A DNA stretch of 64,000 nucleotides from Parafannyhessea umbonata. GTDB taxonomy: Bacteria > Actinomycetota > Coriobacteriia > Coriobacteriales > Atopobiaceae. How positions within the stretch are numbered: position 1 is the stretch's first letter; every line of letters begins with the position of its first letter. The stretch is from assembly GCF_900105025.1 (NCBI RefSeq), contig NZ_LT629759.1, positions 1,116,001-1,180,000 of the forward strand, given 5' to 3'. The position numbers and the translations under genes are program-made. This document shows positions 41,970 through 48,939 of the stretch, piece after piece. Under the pieces are notes generated by a model. That model worked only from the letters and a program-made list of their open reading frames with translations. It was not told where the DNA came from and did no database searches.

Positions 41970-41975
41970 ACTATA
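41970..41975 (-). promoter_or_regulatory. -10 box of the 6S RNA candidate
   Basis: TATAGT on the leftward strand, seven bases before the predicted RNA 5' end. The -35 region (CTGTTT) is weak. Confidence 0.5.
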
Positions 41976-42000
41976 CGGGACCTTTGCCGAAAAAACAGTC

Positions 42001-42030
42001 TTGACTTGAGGTCTCATCCTGCCAACATTA
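42001..42030 (+). promoter_or_regulatory. Possible promoter of the TagO/WecA-like gene
   Basis: TTGACT (42001-42006) and AACATT (42024-42029) with a 17-bp spacer. Between here and the gene at 42164 there is a nine-codon reading frame (42118-42147) without a clear ribosome site and a GC-rich hairpin near 42088-42102; neither has a known role. Confidence 0.4.
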
Positions 42031-42163
42031 GGAGGTGTGGCCTACCGCTTTCGGGAGGCCCGCTTTCATATTTGGGGGCCGCGCGCCCGCCGTGCGGGCA
42101 CATCCTGTATCATTGCCATGTTAACTGTTGCTTCTGGAGGTGCCTAAGCGGGAGGGAGGGTGC

Positions 42164-43363
42164 ATGTATCGGCCGTGGCTGCCATACCTCTGCCTCTTCG
42201 TCGCGGCGCTGCTTGCGGCACTTGTCACGACCCCGCTCGCGCGACGCGTCGCCTGGAGGCTCGGCGCCGTCGACTATCCCGACAAGCGCAGGATCAACAC
42301 GCGCCCCATTCCGCGCATGGGCGGCATCGCGGTCTTCACCGGCATCATCGCGGCGCTTGTCGTGCAGTACCTCGGTACCAAGTTCCTCGAATGGCCCATG
42401 GTGCTCATGCCGGCGCCCTTCCTCCAGAACGTGAACTACAAGCTTCTGGTCTGCGGGTTTGCCGCCATATTCCTCACGGGCGTCCTGGACGACGTGTTCC
42501 AGCTCAAGCCCCTGCAGAAGCTCCTCGGGCAGGTCGTCGCCTCGCTTTTCGCCGTCGCGGCCGGCGTCGTCATCGGCGTCATCGTGAACCCCGCGACGGA
42601 GGGCGCGTTCTACCTCGGAATCTGGACCTACCCCATCACCATCGTCTATCTCGTCGCGTACGTGAACATCTTCAACCTCATCGACGGGCTCGACGGGCTC
42701 GCCTCCGGGCTCGCCTGCATCGCGAGCTTCACGATGTTCATACTCTCCGTCATGTCCGGCAGGACGGATGCCGCCGCCCTTGCCATCGCGCTCTCCGGCG
42801 CCACGCTCGGCTTCCTACGCTACAACTTCAATCCGGCGAGCATATTCCTCGGGGACTCCGGCTCCCTCCTGCTCGGCTACACGCTCGGCATCGTGTCCAT
42901 GCTCTCTGTTACGCGCGTCGCCGGCCTCACCACCATCATCGTTCCGCTCGTGATCGCGGGCATCCCCATCATCGACACGTTCTCGGCCATCGTCCGCCGC
43001 AAGCGCGCCCATGTCAGCATCGGCCAGGCGGACCGCGGCCACATCCACCACCGTCTCATCGCCGAGGGCTTCAACCAGCGCCAGGCAGTCCTCATCATGT
43101 ACGCGTGGACCGCGCTGCTCTGCCTCGGAACCTTCCTCATGACCCAGGTATCCGTCATGCCCCGCATCGCGATCTTCGCGGCGCTCCTCATCGTCTCCGC
43201 GCTCATCGCGGGCAAGCTCCATCTCTTCAGGCCGGTGCTCCTCCACCACAAAGACCCCAAGACCGGTGACGACGAACTCGTGTCCCCCCAGGACCCCGAG
43301 TTTGTAGAAGAAGAGGAGAAGTTCGAGGAACGCCAGGCAAAGCGCCATCACAGGCACCGCTAG
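42164..43363 (+). CDS. Undecaprenyl-phosphate GlcNAc/MurNAc-pentapeptide-type phosphotransferase (TagO/WecA family)
   Basis: The 399-aa integral membrane enzyme (about ten spans) moves a sugar 1-phosphate from a UDP-sugar to undecaprenyl phosphate, starting a cell-wall glycopolymer. The Mg-binding pair is in GVLDDVFQLKP (Asp109-Asp110); further motifs are NLIDGLDGL, FLGDSGSLLLG and the cytoplasmic RGHIHHRL. The HIHH motif marks the WecA/TagO branch rather than MraY. The C-terminal 40 residues are acidic then His/Arg-rich. GGGAGGG precedes the ATG; the earlier frame from 42128 lacks a ribosome site. The sugar is presumed GlcNAc. Confidence 0.92.
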   Translation: MYRPWLPYLCLFVAALLAALVTTPLARRVAWRLGAVDYPDKRRINTRPIPRMGGIAVFTGIIAALVVQYLGTKFLEWPMVLMPAPFLQNVNYKLLVCGFAAIFLTGVLDDVFQLKPLQKLLGQVVASLFAVAAGVVIGVIVNPATEGAFYLGIWTYPITIVYLVAYVNIFNLIDGLDGLASGLACIASFTMFILSVMSGRTDAAALAIALSGATLGFLRYNFNPASIFLGDSGSLLLGYTLGIVSMLSVTRVAGLTTIIVPLVIAGIPIIDTFSAIVRRKRAHVSIGQADRGHIHHRLIAEGFNQRQAVLIMYAWTALLCLGTFLMTQVSVMPRIAIFAALLIVSALIAGKLHLFRPVLLHHKDPKTGDDELVSPQDPEFVEEEEKFEERQAKRHHRHR

Positions 43364-43378
43364 CAAGCCTCCTACCTC

Positions 43379-43399
43379 GCGTTATGCGATACATAACGC
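43379..43399. promoter_or_regulatory. Palindrome after the TagO/WecA gene
   Basis: Perfect arms GCGTTATG (43379-43386) and CATAACGC (43392-43399) around five bases, with no T-run. It lies between the transferase stop and the next gene (43493), so it could be an operator for that gene or an mRNA end structure. Confidence 0.4.
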
Positions 43400-43492
43400 A
43401 TCTCGAAAGCCAGCTGCAACCCAAATAAAGCCTACTGCGACGCCCATGTCCTAGCCTGTTCCCACCATCAGCCACGACGGAGGGAGCAAGGC

Positions 43493-44044
43493 ATGGCAGC
43501 ATCCGCGCAGCACGATCCCGTCCGGGAGGTCCTCGGCCACGACGAGAGGCTCTTCTCGGCATTCCTGCGCTACCAGCTTCGCCAGGAGGTGACACGCGAT
43601 CTGTTCGGCGAATGCGGTGCGCCTGGGGGTGCCGCATCGCGCACCGAAAGCAGCGAAACCTTCCCTGACGATTCGTGGGGAGCGTCCCCGTACGACCCCA
43701 CAAGCCCGTTTCTGCCGTTTATCGAGCCAGGATTCCCCTTGGATGTCCCACGCTTTGATTACGGCCCCCACAGCTCCCTCGAGAGCGTTCTTAGGTCCGA
43801 GTACGAGGAGGGCTTCGCCGACGGTGGGCAGGCCACGCTCGACATGGTGAGGGAGCTCTTTGGGGCGCTCGGTAAGAAGGGCGACCTCTCGGGGCTCGAG
43901 GATGCCCTCGAGGGGCCCGAGGAGCTCTCGTACGCCATCGAGCGCGTCCGACGGGTGGAGCAGGACGATCCCCGACGCCAACCGCATGAGGACGAGAAGA
44001 GCCAAGTCGCGTCTGCTGACGCGTCGCCGGAGCAGAGCGCGTAG
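43493..44044 (+). CDS. Uncharacterised acidic protein
   Basis: The 183-aa product is not recognised. It is soluble and acidic. An N-terminal helical segment (HDERLFSAFLRYQLRQEVTR) precedes a Ser/Pro/Asp-rich linker (45-90). A helical segment then follows with SLESVLRSEYEEGFADGGQ and DMVRELFGALGKKGD, and the last 30 residues are charged and disordered. GGAGGGAGC stands before the ATG. It is alone between the TagO/WecA gene and the convergent rplT operon. Confidence 0.6.
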   Translation: MAASAQHDPVREVLGHDERLFSAFLRYQLRQEVTRDLFGECGAPGGAASRTESSETFPDDSWGASPYDPTSPFLPFIEPGFPLDVPRFDYGPHSSLESVLRSEYEEGFADGGQATLDMVRELFGALGKKGDLSGLEDALEGPEELSYAIERVRRVEQDDPRRQPHEDEKSQVASADASPEQSA

Positions 44045-44113
44045 TCCATCGGTCGCCACGGCATGAGAGGCGCATAAGTCGCCAACAGGCACCAGAGCCA
44101 CACGCACAAGAAA

Positions 44114-44141
44114 GGGTCCCGCGGACTTCTCCGCGGGACCC
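44114..44141 (-). terminator. Terminator of the infC-rpmI-rplT operon
   Basis: Eleven-base arms GGGTCCCGCGG (44114-44124) and CCGCGGGACCC (44131-44141), followed on the leftward strand by CTTTCTTG. It may also act for the rightward gene ending at 44044. Confidence 0.75.
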
Positions 44142-44163
44142 CATCAGCTTTTGTATGCGTGGG

Positions 44164-44523
44164 CTACTCGGCGAGGGCCTTCTTCGCGACCTCCGCGAGG
44201 TCTGCGAACGCGGCCTCGTCCTCGTAGGCGATCTGCGCGAGGACCTTGCGGTCGAGCTCGACGCCGGCGAGCTTCAGGCCGTGCATGAACTTGCTGTAGG
44301 AAAGGTCGTTCAGGCGAGCGGCTGCGTTGATGCGCTGGATCCACAGGGCGCGGATGTCACGCTTCTTGTTACGACGGTCGCGATAGGCGTACTGGCCGCT
44401 GTGCTGCGACTGCTCCTTCATGCCACGGAAGGTGCGGGAGGAAGTTCCATAGTAGCCCTTGGTGCGCTCCACCAGGGTCTGACGCTTCTTACGGCCGGCG
44501 ACTGCGCGCTTGACTCGTGCCAT
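44164..44523 (-). CDS. rplT: 50S ribosomal protein bL20
   Basis: The 119-aa basic protein has the full bL20 length and the expected start [14 protein letters not shown], with [16 protein letters not shown]. It binds 23S rRNA early in 50S assembly and, in other bacteria, represses its own operon through the leader. AAGGAG precedes the ATG. Last gene of infC-rpmI-rplT. Confidence 0.98.
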   Translation of the reverse strand: MARVKRAVAGRKKRQTLVERTKGYYGTSSRTFRGMKEQSQHSGQYAYRDRRNKKRDIRALWIQRINAAARLNDLSYSKFMHGLKLAGVELDRKVLAQIAYEDEAAFADLAEVAKKALAE

Positions 44524-44573
44524 ATCTAATCAACTCCTTGGAAAATGCAATCAAATGACGCGTGCGCGCCTCG

Positions 44574-44774
44574 TTAGTTCTTGGAACCCATGCGCTGGGA
44601 AATGACCTTCACGTCGGCCGGAGCAACCTCCGCCTCCTTGCGGAAGCCACGGATGCGCTTCTGGGACTTCTTGGTCAGAATGTGGCTCTTGAAAGCCTTG
44701 GCACGCATGATCTTGCCGGTGCCGGTGCGGCGGAAACGCTTTGCCGAACCCTTGTGAGTCTTCATCTTGGGCAT
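44574..44774 (-). CDS. rpmI: 50S ribosomal protein bL35
   Basis: The 66-aa product begins [14 protein letters not shown] and ends with a [15 protein letters not shown] stretch typical of bL35. The start at 44774 has GGAGA upstream; longer frames run into infC. One base separates it from the infC stop. Confidence 0.97.
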   Translation of the reverse strand: MPKMKTHKGSAKRFRRTGTGKIMRAKAFKSHILTKKSQKRIRGFRKEAEVAPADVKVISQRMGSKN

Positions 44775-44775
44775 G

Positions 44776-45354
44776 CTAGTTCTCCTTCTCGCTCTCGCTG
44801 TCGTCCTCGAGGTCCTTCTCGTCGAAGGCACCCTTGATCGGGGCGACGAGCATGTGCATATTACGACCTTCCATCTTAGGCTTCTGCTCGACCGTCGCGT
44901 ACGGCTTCAGGTCGTCCGCAAGCCTATTCAGGACGTTGAGGCCCTGCTCCGGATGAGCCATCTCGCGGCCACGGAACATAATCGTGACCTTGACGCGAGC
45001 ACCCTTCTTCAGGAAGCGCATGACGTGGTTCTTTTTGGTCGTATAGTCGCCCACGTCAATCTTGGGCCTGAACTTCATTTCCTTGACCTCGACCTTGACC
45101 TGCTTCTTGCGCGCAGCCTTGGCCTTGCGGTCCTGTTCGTACTTGAACTTGCGGTAGTCCATGACCTTGCATACCGGAGGCTCCGCGTTCGGAGCGATCT
45201 CCACGAGGTCGAGGTTCTGCTCGTCGGCGATGCGCTGCGCGTCGCGAATGCCGAACAGACCAAGCTGGGAGCCATCGACGCCAATCAGACGGCAAGTACG
45301 TGCGGTGATCTCGTCATTGATGCGAGGACCCTGGTTCTTGGCTATCTTTGACAC
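44776..45354 (-). CDS. infC: Translation initiation factor IF-3
   Basis: The 192-aa product has the IF-3 two-domain layout: N-terminal [16 protein letters not shown], a basic linker ([20 protein letters not shown]) and the C-terminal domain with [10 protein letters not shown]. The last 15 residues are acidic. The frame opens with GTG at 45354, but AAGG lies only a few bases before it. The codon ATA four codons later (complement 45340-45342) has AAGG at an ideal eight bases. In E. coli infC uses AUU for autoregulation, so an unusual start is plausible here. It leads infC-rpmI-rplT. Confidence 0.95.
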   Translation of the reverse strand: MSKIAKNQGPRINDEITARTCRLIGVDGSQLGLFGIRDAQRIADEQNLDLVEIAPNAEPPVCKVMDYRKFKYEQDRKAKAARKKQVKVEVKEMKFRPKIDVGDYTTKKNHVMRFLKKGARVKVTIMFRGREMAHPEQGLNVLNRLADDLKPYATVEQKPKMEGRNMHMLVAPIKGAFDEKDLEDDSESEKEN

Positions 45355-45386
45355 CTTCCCTTCATCTGCGACGTCTCCGTCGCAAT

Positions 45387-45420
45387 AAAAAACTCCTGGC
45401 GCATGACATGCGTCCAGGAG
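45387..45420 (-). terminator. Leader attenuator of the infC operon (L20-leader-like)
   Basis: In the infC leader the leftward strand folds CTCCTGG and CCAGGAG with a further six pairs inside and one bulged A, followed by TTTTTT (complement of 45387-45392). It lies 33 bp before infC. Upstream in the same leader are CCGCC/GGCGG (45428-45441), TGTCTG/CAGACA and GGGGC/GCCCC hairpins. Together they match the layout of an L20-controlled attenuator known in Firmicutes. Confidence 0.7.
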
Positions 45421-45616
45421 ACAACGTCCGCCTAGGGGCGGTTAAAATCTTTGTCTGACCAGACAGCAGCCACGAGGCGCCGTGTAGGTGGGGGCCAAAG
45501 CCCCGCTTTGCAACACACAGGGGTAACAGTACCTCATCACCCCGCTTCGGACAAGAAGAATCCGTCCAAAACAGCCACTTCACAATACCACGACATCCGT
45601 TGGACCAGATGTGACG

Positions 45617-45703
45617 TGGTGCCCGAGGTGGGACTCGAACCCACACGCTGTTGCCAGTAGCAGATTTTGAGTCTGCCGCGTCTGCCAATTCCGCCACTCG
45701 GGC
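45617..45703 (-). tRNA. tRNA-Leu (anticodon CAA)
   Basis: A class II tRNA of 87 bases with a long variable arm. Acceptor arms GCCCGAG and CTCGGGC, anticodon loop CTCAAAA (CAA), T-loop GGTTCGAGTCC and an encoded CCA. It lies upstream of the infC leader on the same strand. Confidence 0.95.
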
Positions 45704-45760
45704 AATCAAGCGGCCTGCGTGAAAGACTATACCAGAGCTTTCGCGAGACCGCCGCCACAA

Positions 45761-46576
45761 TTAGCGAAGGTACGGGTTCTGCGCAAGCTCGTCCTCCATG
45801 GTCGTCGGATCGCCATGGCCGCAGAACACGTTCGTGTGGGCGGGAATCTCGCGCTTAAGCCTCGCAAGCGTGCGACGGAGGTCCTCCTGGCTTCCGCCCT
45901 TGAGGTCCGTCCTTCCACACGAGCCCTTGAACAGCGTGTCCCCCACGAAGCAGACGTGCTCCGCAGATCCGCCGCCGAGAAGCACTATGCCTCCCGGGGT
46001 GTGGCCCGGCGCCTCCAGGACCCTGAACTCCGCGGTCCCGACCTTGAGGACGTCCCCCTCCGACAGCGTGAGATCGGGGTCGGGCGCGTTGTCGTCGTAC
46101 GAGCGGCCAAGCTCGCTCTTCTCGCCCGCGTGTTTCGCGAGCTCAGCGTCGGGGGCGGAAATCGCGTACTTAGCCCCCGTGGCCTCCCTCAGTGCCCTGA
46201 CGCCGCCCACGTGGTCGCCGTGGCCGTGGGTTGCGACGATGTAGTTGACCGTCACGTCGGGCGGGAGGTGCTCCGCTATCGCCTTGCCGGAGTTTCCCGG
46301 GTCGACCACGAGACACTCCCCCTGCGACACGTACGCGTAGCAGTTGGTCTCGATCGGACCCACGACGAACATGGCAATCTGGTCGCGGTCGTCCGCGCCG
46401 CAGCATCCCCCGCCGCAGCAGCCGCCGTCATGGTGCCCGCCGCAGCAGCCGCCGTCGTGCTCGTGGCCACCGCAGCAGCCGCCGTCGTGCTCGTGGTCGT
46501 GGCCACCGCAGCAGCCGCCGTCTGCCTGGTGGCCGTGGTTGCCGCAGCAGTGGTCGTTCTCTTCTCCGCAGGCCAT
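45761..46576 (-). CDS. Metallo-beta-lactamase-fold hydrolase with N-terminal Cys/His repeat domain
   Basis: The 271-aa product joins two parts. Residues 1-60 hold six Cys-Cys pairs and ten His in a Gly-rich repeat of the type GGCCGGH, likely a metal-binding domain. Residues 65-271 are a glyoxalase II-like hydrolase fold with the HxHxDH motif THGHGDHVGG (117-122), GHTPGG, GDTLF and a final CGHGDPTT. The dinuclear metal site is intact. The repeat is also visible in the DNA as a tandem of near-identical units. Its ATG overlaps the rel stop (TAATG), so it is translationally coupled. Substrate unknown. Confidence 0.9.
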   Translation of the reverse strand: MACGEENDHCCGNHGHQADGGCCGGHDHEHDGGCCGGHEHDGGCCGGHHDGGCCGGGCCGADDRDQIAMFVVGPIETNCYAYVSQGECLVVDPGNSGKAIAEHLPPDVTVNYIVATHGHGDHVGGVRALREATGAKYAISAPDAELAKHAGEKSELGRSYDDNAPDPDLTLSEGDVLKVGTAEFRVLEAPGHTPGGIVLLGGGSAEHVCFVGDTLFKGSCGRTDLKGGSQEDLRRTLARLKREIPAHTNVFCGHGDPTTMEDELAQNPYLR

Positions 46577-48915
46577 TAGACCCTCCTCTTCATCTGGTTG
46601 GCGCCCTCTCCCGGAAGTATGCGGCGGGCGCTGTACACTGACGGCACACGGCCGACCGTCGCCAGAAGCGGCGCCAGGCGCGATGCGTCAGAGATCGCTA
46701 TCAGGAACCTCAGGCGGGCGGCGCCGGACTTCGCCGTCTGCGTCGCCGCCGAGAGGATGTTGCCGCCGGAGTCGCCGATCGCGATGGTGACGTCCTTCAG
46801 GAGCCCCATACGGTCCGTGGCCTCGACCACGATCTCCACCTGGAACTCCGTGGCGCCCGTCGTGTCCCACTCCACGTCGATCATGCGCTCGGGGTGCTGC
46901 ATGAGCCCCTTCACGTTAGGGCAGGTAGCGCGGTGGACGGACACTCCCCTGCCGCGCGTCACGAAGCCGACGATGTCGTCTCCCGCGACGGGGTTGCAGC
47001 AGTGCGCAAGGTGAACCAGCAGGTCGGGGTCGCCCTTCACCACCACGCCGCAGTTGTTGCCCTGGCGGCGCTTCGCAAGCGAGCGCGAGTTGCCGGCAAG
47101 CGGGGCGAGAGGCTTGTCCTCCTCAATCGCCTGCTGCTTCGCAGCGTCCTTCTGCCGCTCGGTCTGCTTCTCGGCGCTGTCCTTGCCAAGGGCCGCCTCG
47201 ATGCGGTTCGCGATCTGCTTGGAAGAAACCTTGTTGGTGCCGACAGCCGCGAACAGGTCGTCCACGCGTACGTAGTCCAGCTGGCGCACGACCTCGTCTA
47301 TTGCCTTCACCGTGCGGGGCGTGTTGATGCCAAGGCCGCGCTTGCGAAGCTCGTGCGCGACGTCGCTCCTGCCCTGCTCGGCATCGTCGGTCTTCGTGGC
47401 GGTGGTGAAGTACTTGCGGATCTTCGCCTTCGCGGACGGTGTGGCCACTATTTTTAGCCAGTCGCGGCTCGGCTTCGAGTTCTTGTTCGTCAGGACCTCG
47501 ATGCGGTCGCCGCTTTCCAGGTGGTACGTCAGCGGGACCACGGACCCGTTGACCTTCGCGCCGACGCAGTGGTTGCCCACCTCCGTGTGCACGGCATATG
47601 CGAAGTCGAGCGGCGTGGAGTCGCGCCTGAGGCTCATGACGTCGCCCTTGGGCGTGAACACGAAGATCTCGTCCTCGAACAGGTCGACCCTCAGGTTGTT
47701 CAGGTACTCGGTCGCATCGCCCATCTCGTCGTCCGTCGCCCAGTCCAGGCTGCGGCGGATCCAGTTGATCTGCGTGTCGATGTCCCTGTCGGAGCTCGAC
47801 ATGGCACCCTCGGAGTTGCCGGCCTTCTTGTACAGCCAGTGGGCGGCGATGCCGTACTCCGCGCGGTCGTGCATCTCGAACGTGCGAATCTGGATCTCGA
47901 TCGGACGTGCGTCCGCCCCGATGACCGTCGTGTGCAGCGACTGGTAGCCGTTAGGCTTCGGCATCGCGATGTAGTCCTTGAAGCGACCGGGCAGCGGGTG
48001 CCAGAGCGTGTGCACAGCGCCGAGCGCGGAGTAGCAGTCCCCCACGGAGCGCGCGAGCACGCGCAGCGCGATGAGGTCGTATATGTCCGAGAACTCCTTG
48101 TTCTTGCGGGTCATCTTCTGGTAGATGGACCACAGGTGCTTCGGGCGGCCCGTGATCTGGTAGCCGGAGAGCCCCACCCGCTTCAGCTCCGCGTCGAGCA
48201 CGCGGATGGCCTCGCGCGTGTTCTGTTCGCGCTGGGCGCGCGTCTCCTGCACCATGCGCGCGATGCGCTCGTACTCGTCGGGCTCGAGGTAGAAGAACGC
48301 GAGGTCCTCAAGCTCCCACTTGATGGAGCTGATGCCGAGCCTGTCCGCGAGCGGCGCGTACACGTCCATGGTCTCGCGCGCCTTGAAGCGCCTCCTGTCG
48401 GGGGGCAACGCGGCGAGCGTCCGCATGTTGTGCAGCCTGTCCGCGAGCTTGATGATGACGACGCGGATGTCCTTCGACATGGCCAGAAACATCTTGCGCA
48501 GCGTAAGGGCCTGCTTCTCGTCCATGGAGCTCACGCTGATGGAGGTGAGCTTCGTCACGCCGTCCACGAGCTCCGCGACGGTGTCGCCAAAGCGCTCGCG
48601 CACGTCGTCCAGGGTGACGGGCGTGTCCTCCACCGTGTCGTGCAGCAGCGCGGCGCAGATGGGGTCCGCGTCCATGCGCAGGTCCTTCGCCAGGATGAAC
48701 GCCACCTCGACGGGATGGTTGATGTACGCCTCGCCGGAGCGACGGCGCTGGTCGCGGTGGCACTCCGCCGCGAAGTTGTACGCGTCCTCGACCTTTGCGA
48801 GGCCGTCGGCGTCTAGGTACTCGGCGCAGGTGCTTCGCAGGATGCGCCAGTTGTCTGCTTGGGGAACGTTCCTTCGTCGGCTGGGTTCTCCCGCGGCCAC
48901 GGAAGTCTCTCCCAT
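46576..48915 (-). CDS. rel: Bifunctional (p)ppGpp synthetase/hydrolase Rel
   Basis: The 779-aa product has the full long-Rel architecture. The hydrolase HD domain is intact (His53, His67, His92-Asp93 in LLHDTVEDT), so (p)ppGpp can be broken down. The synthetase domain follows with EFSDIYDLIALRV and the ribosome-interacting TGS region (residues ~405-470). The C-terminus has a zinc-finger/ACT pair with LAHCCNPVAGDDI. No second rel gene is present, as expected for a single bifunctional enzyme. AGGGG lies six bases before the ATG. Confidence 0.96.
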   Translation of the reverse strand: MGETSVAAGEPSRRRNVPQADNWRILRSTCAEYLDADGLAKVEDAYNFAAECHRDQRRRSGEAYINHPVEVAFILAKDLRMDADPICAALLHDTVEDTPVTLDDVRERFGDTVAELVDGVTKLTSISVSSMDEKQALTLRKMFLAMSKDIRVVIIKLADRLHNMRTLAALPPDRRRFKARETMDVYAPLADRLGISSIKWELEDLAFFYLEPDEYERIARMVQETRAQREQNTREAIRVLDAELKRVGLSGYQITGRPKHLWSIYQKMTRKNKEFSDIYDLIALRVLARSVGDCYSALGAVHTLWHPLPGRFKDYIAMPKPNGYQSLHTTVIGADARPIEIQIRTFEMHDRAEYGIAAHWLYKKAGNSEGAMSSSDRDIDTQINWIRRSLDWATDDEMGDATEYLNNLRVDLFEDEIFVFTPKGDVMSLRRDSTPLDFAYAVHTEVGNHCVGAKVNGSVVPLTYHLESGDRIEVLTNKNSKPSRDWLKIVATPSAKAKIRKYFTTATKTDDAEQGRSDVAHELRKRGLGINTPRTVKAIDEVVRQLDYVRVDDLFAAVGTNKVSSKQIANRIEAALGKDSAEKQTERQKDAAKQQAIEEDKPLAPLAGNSRSLAKRRQGNNCGVVVKGDPDLLVHLAHCCNPVAGDDIVGFVTRGRGVSVHRATCPNVKGLMQHPERMIDVEWDTTGATEFQVEIVVEATDRMGLLKDVTIAIGDSGGNILSAATQTAKSGAARLRFLIAISDASRLAPLLATVGRVPSVYSARRILPGEGANQMKRRV

Positions 48916-48939
48916 GAAAACCCCTCTCGTCGGTTACGA

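Noticed and set aside
42118-42147. Nine-codon leader peptide before the TagO/WecA gene
   Set aside because: No clear ribosome site precedes it, and no run of a regulated amino acid is present.
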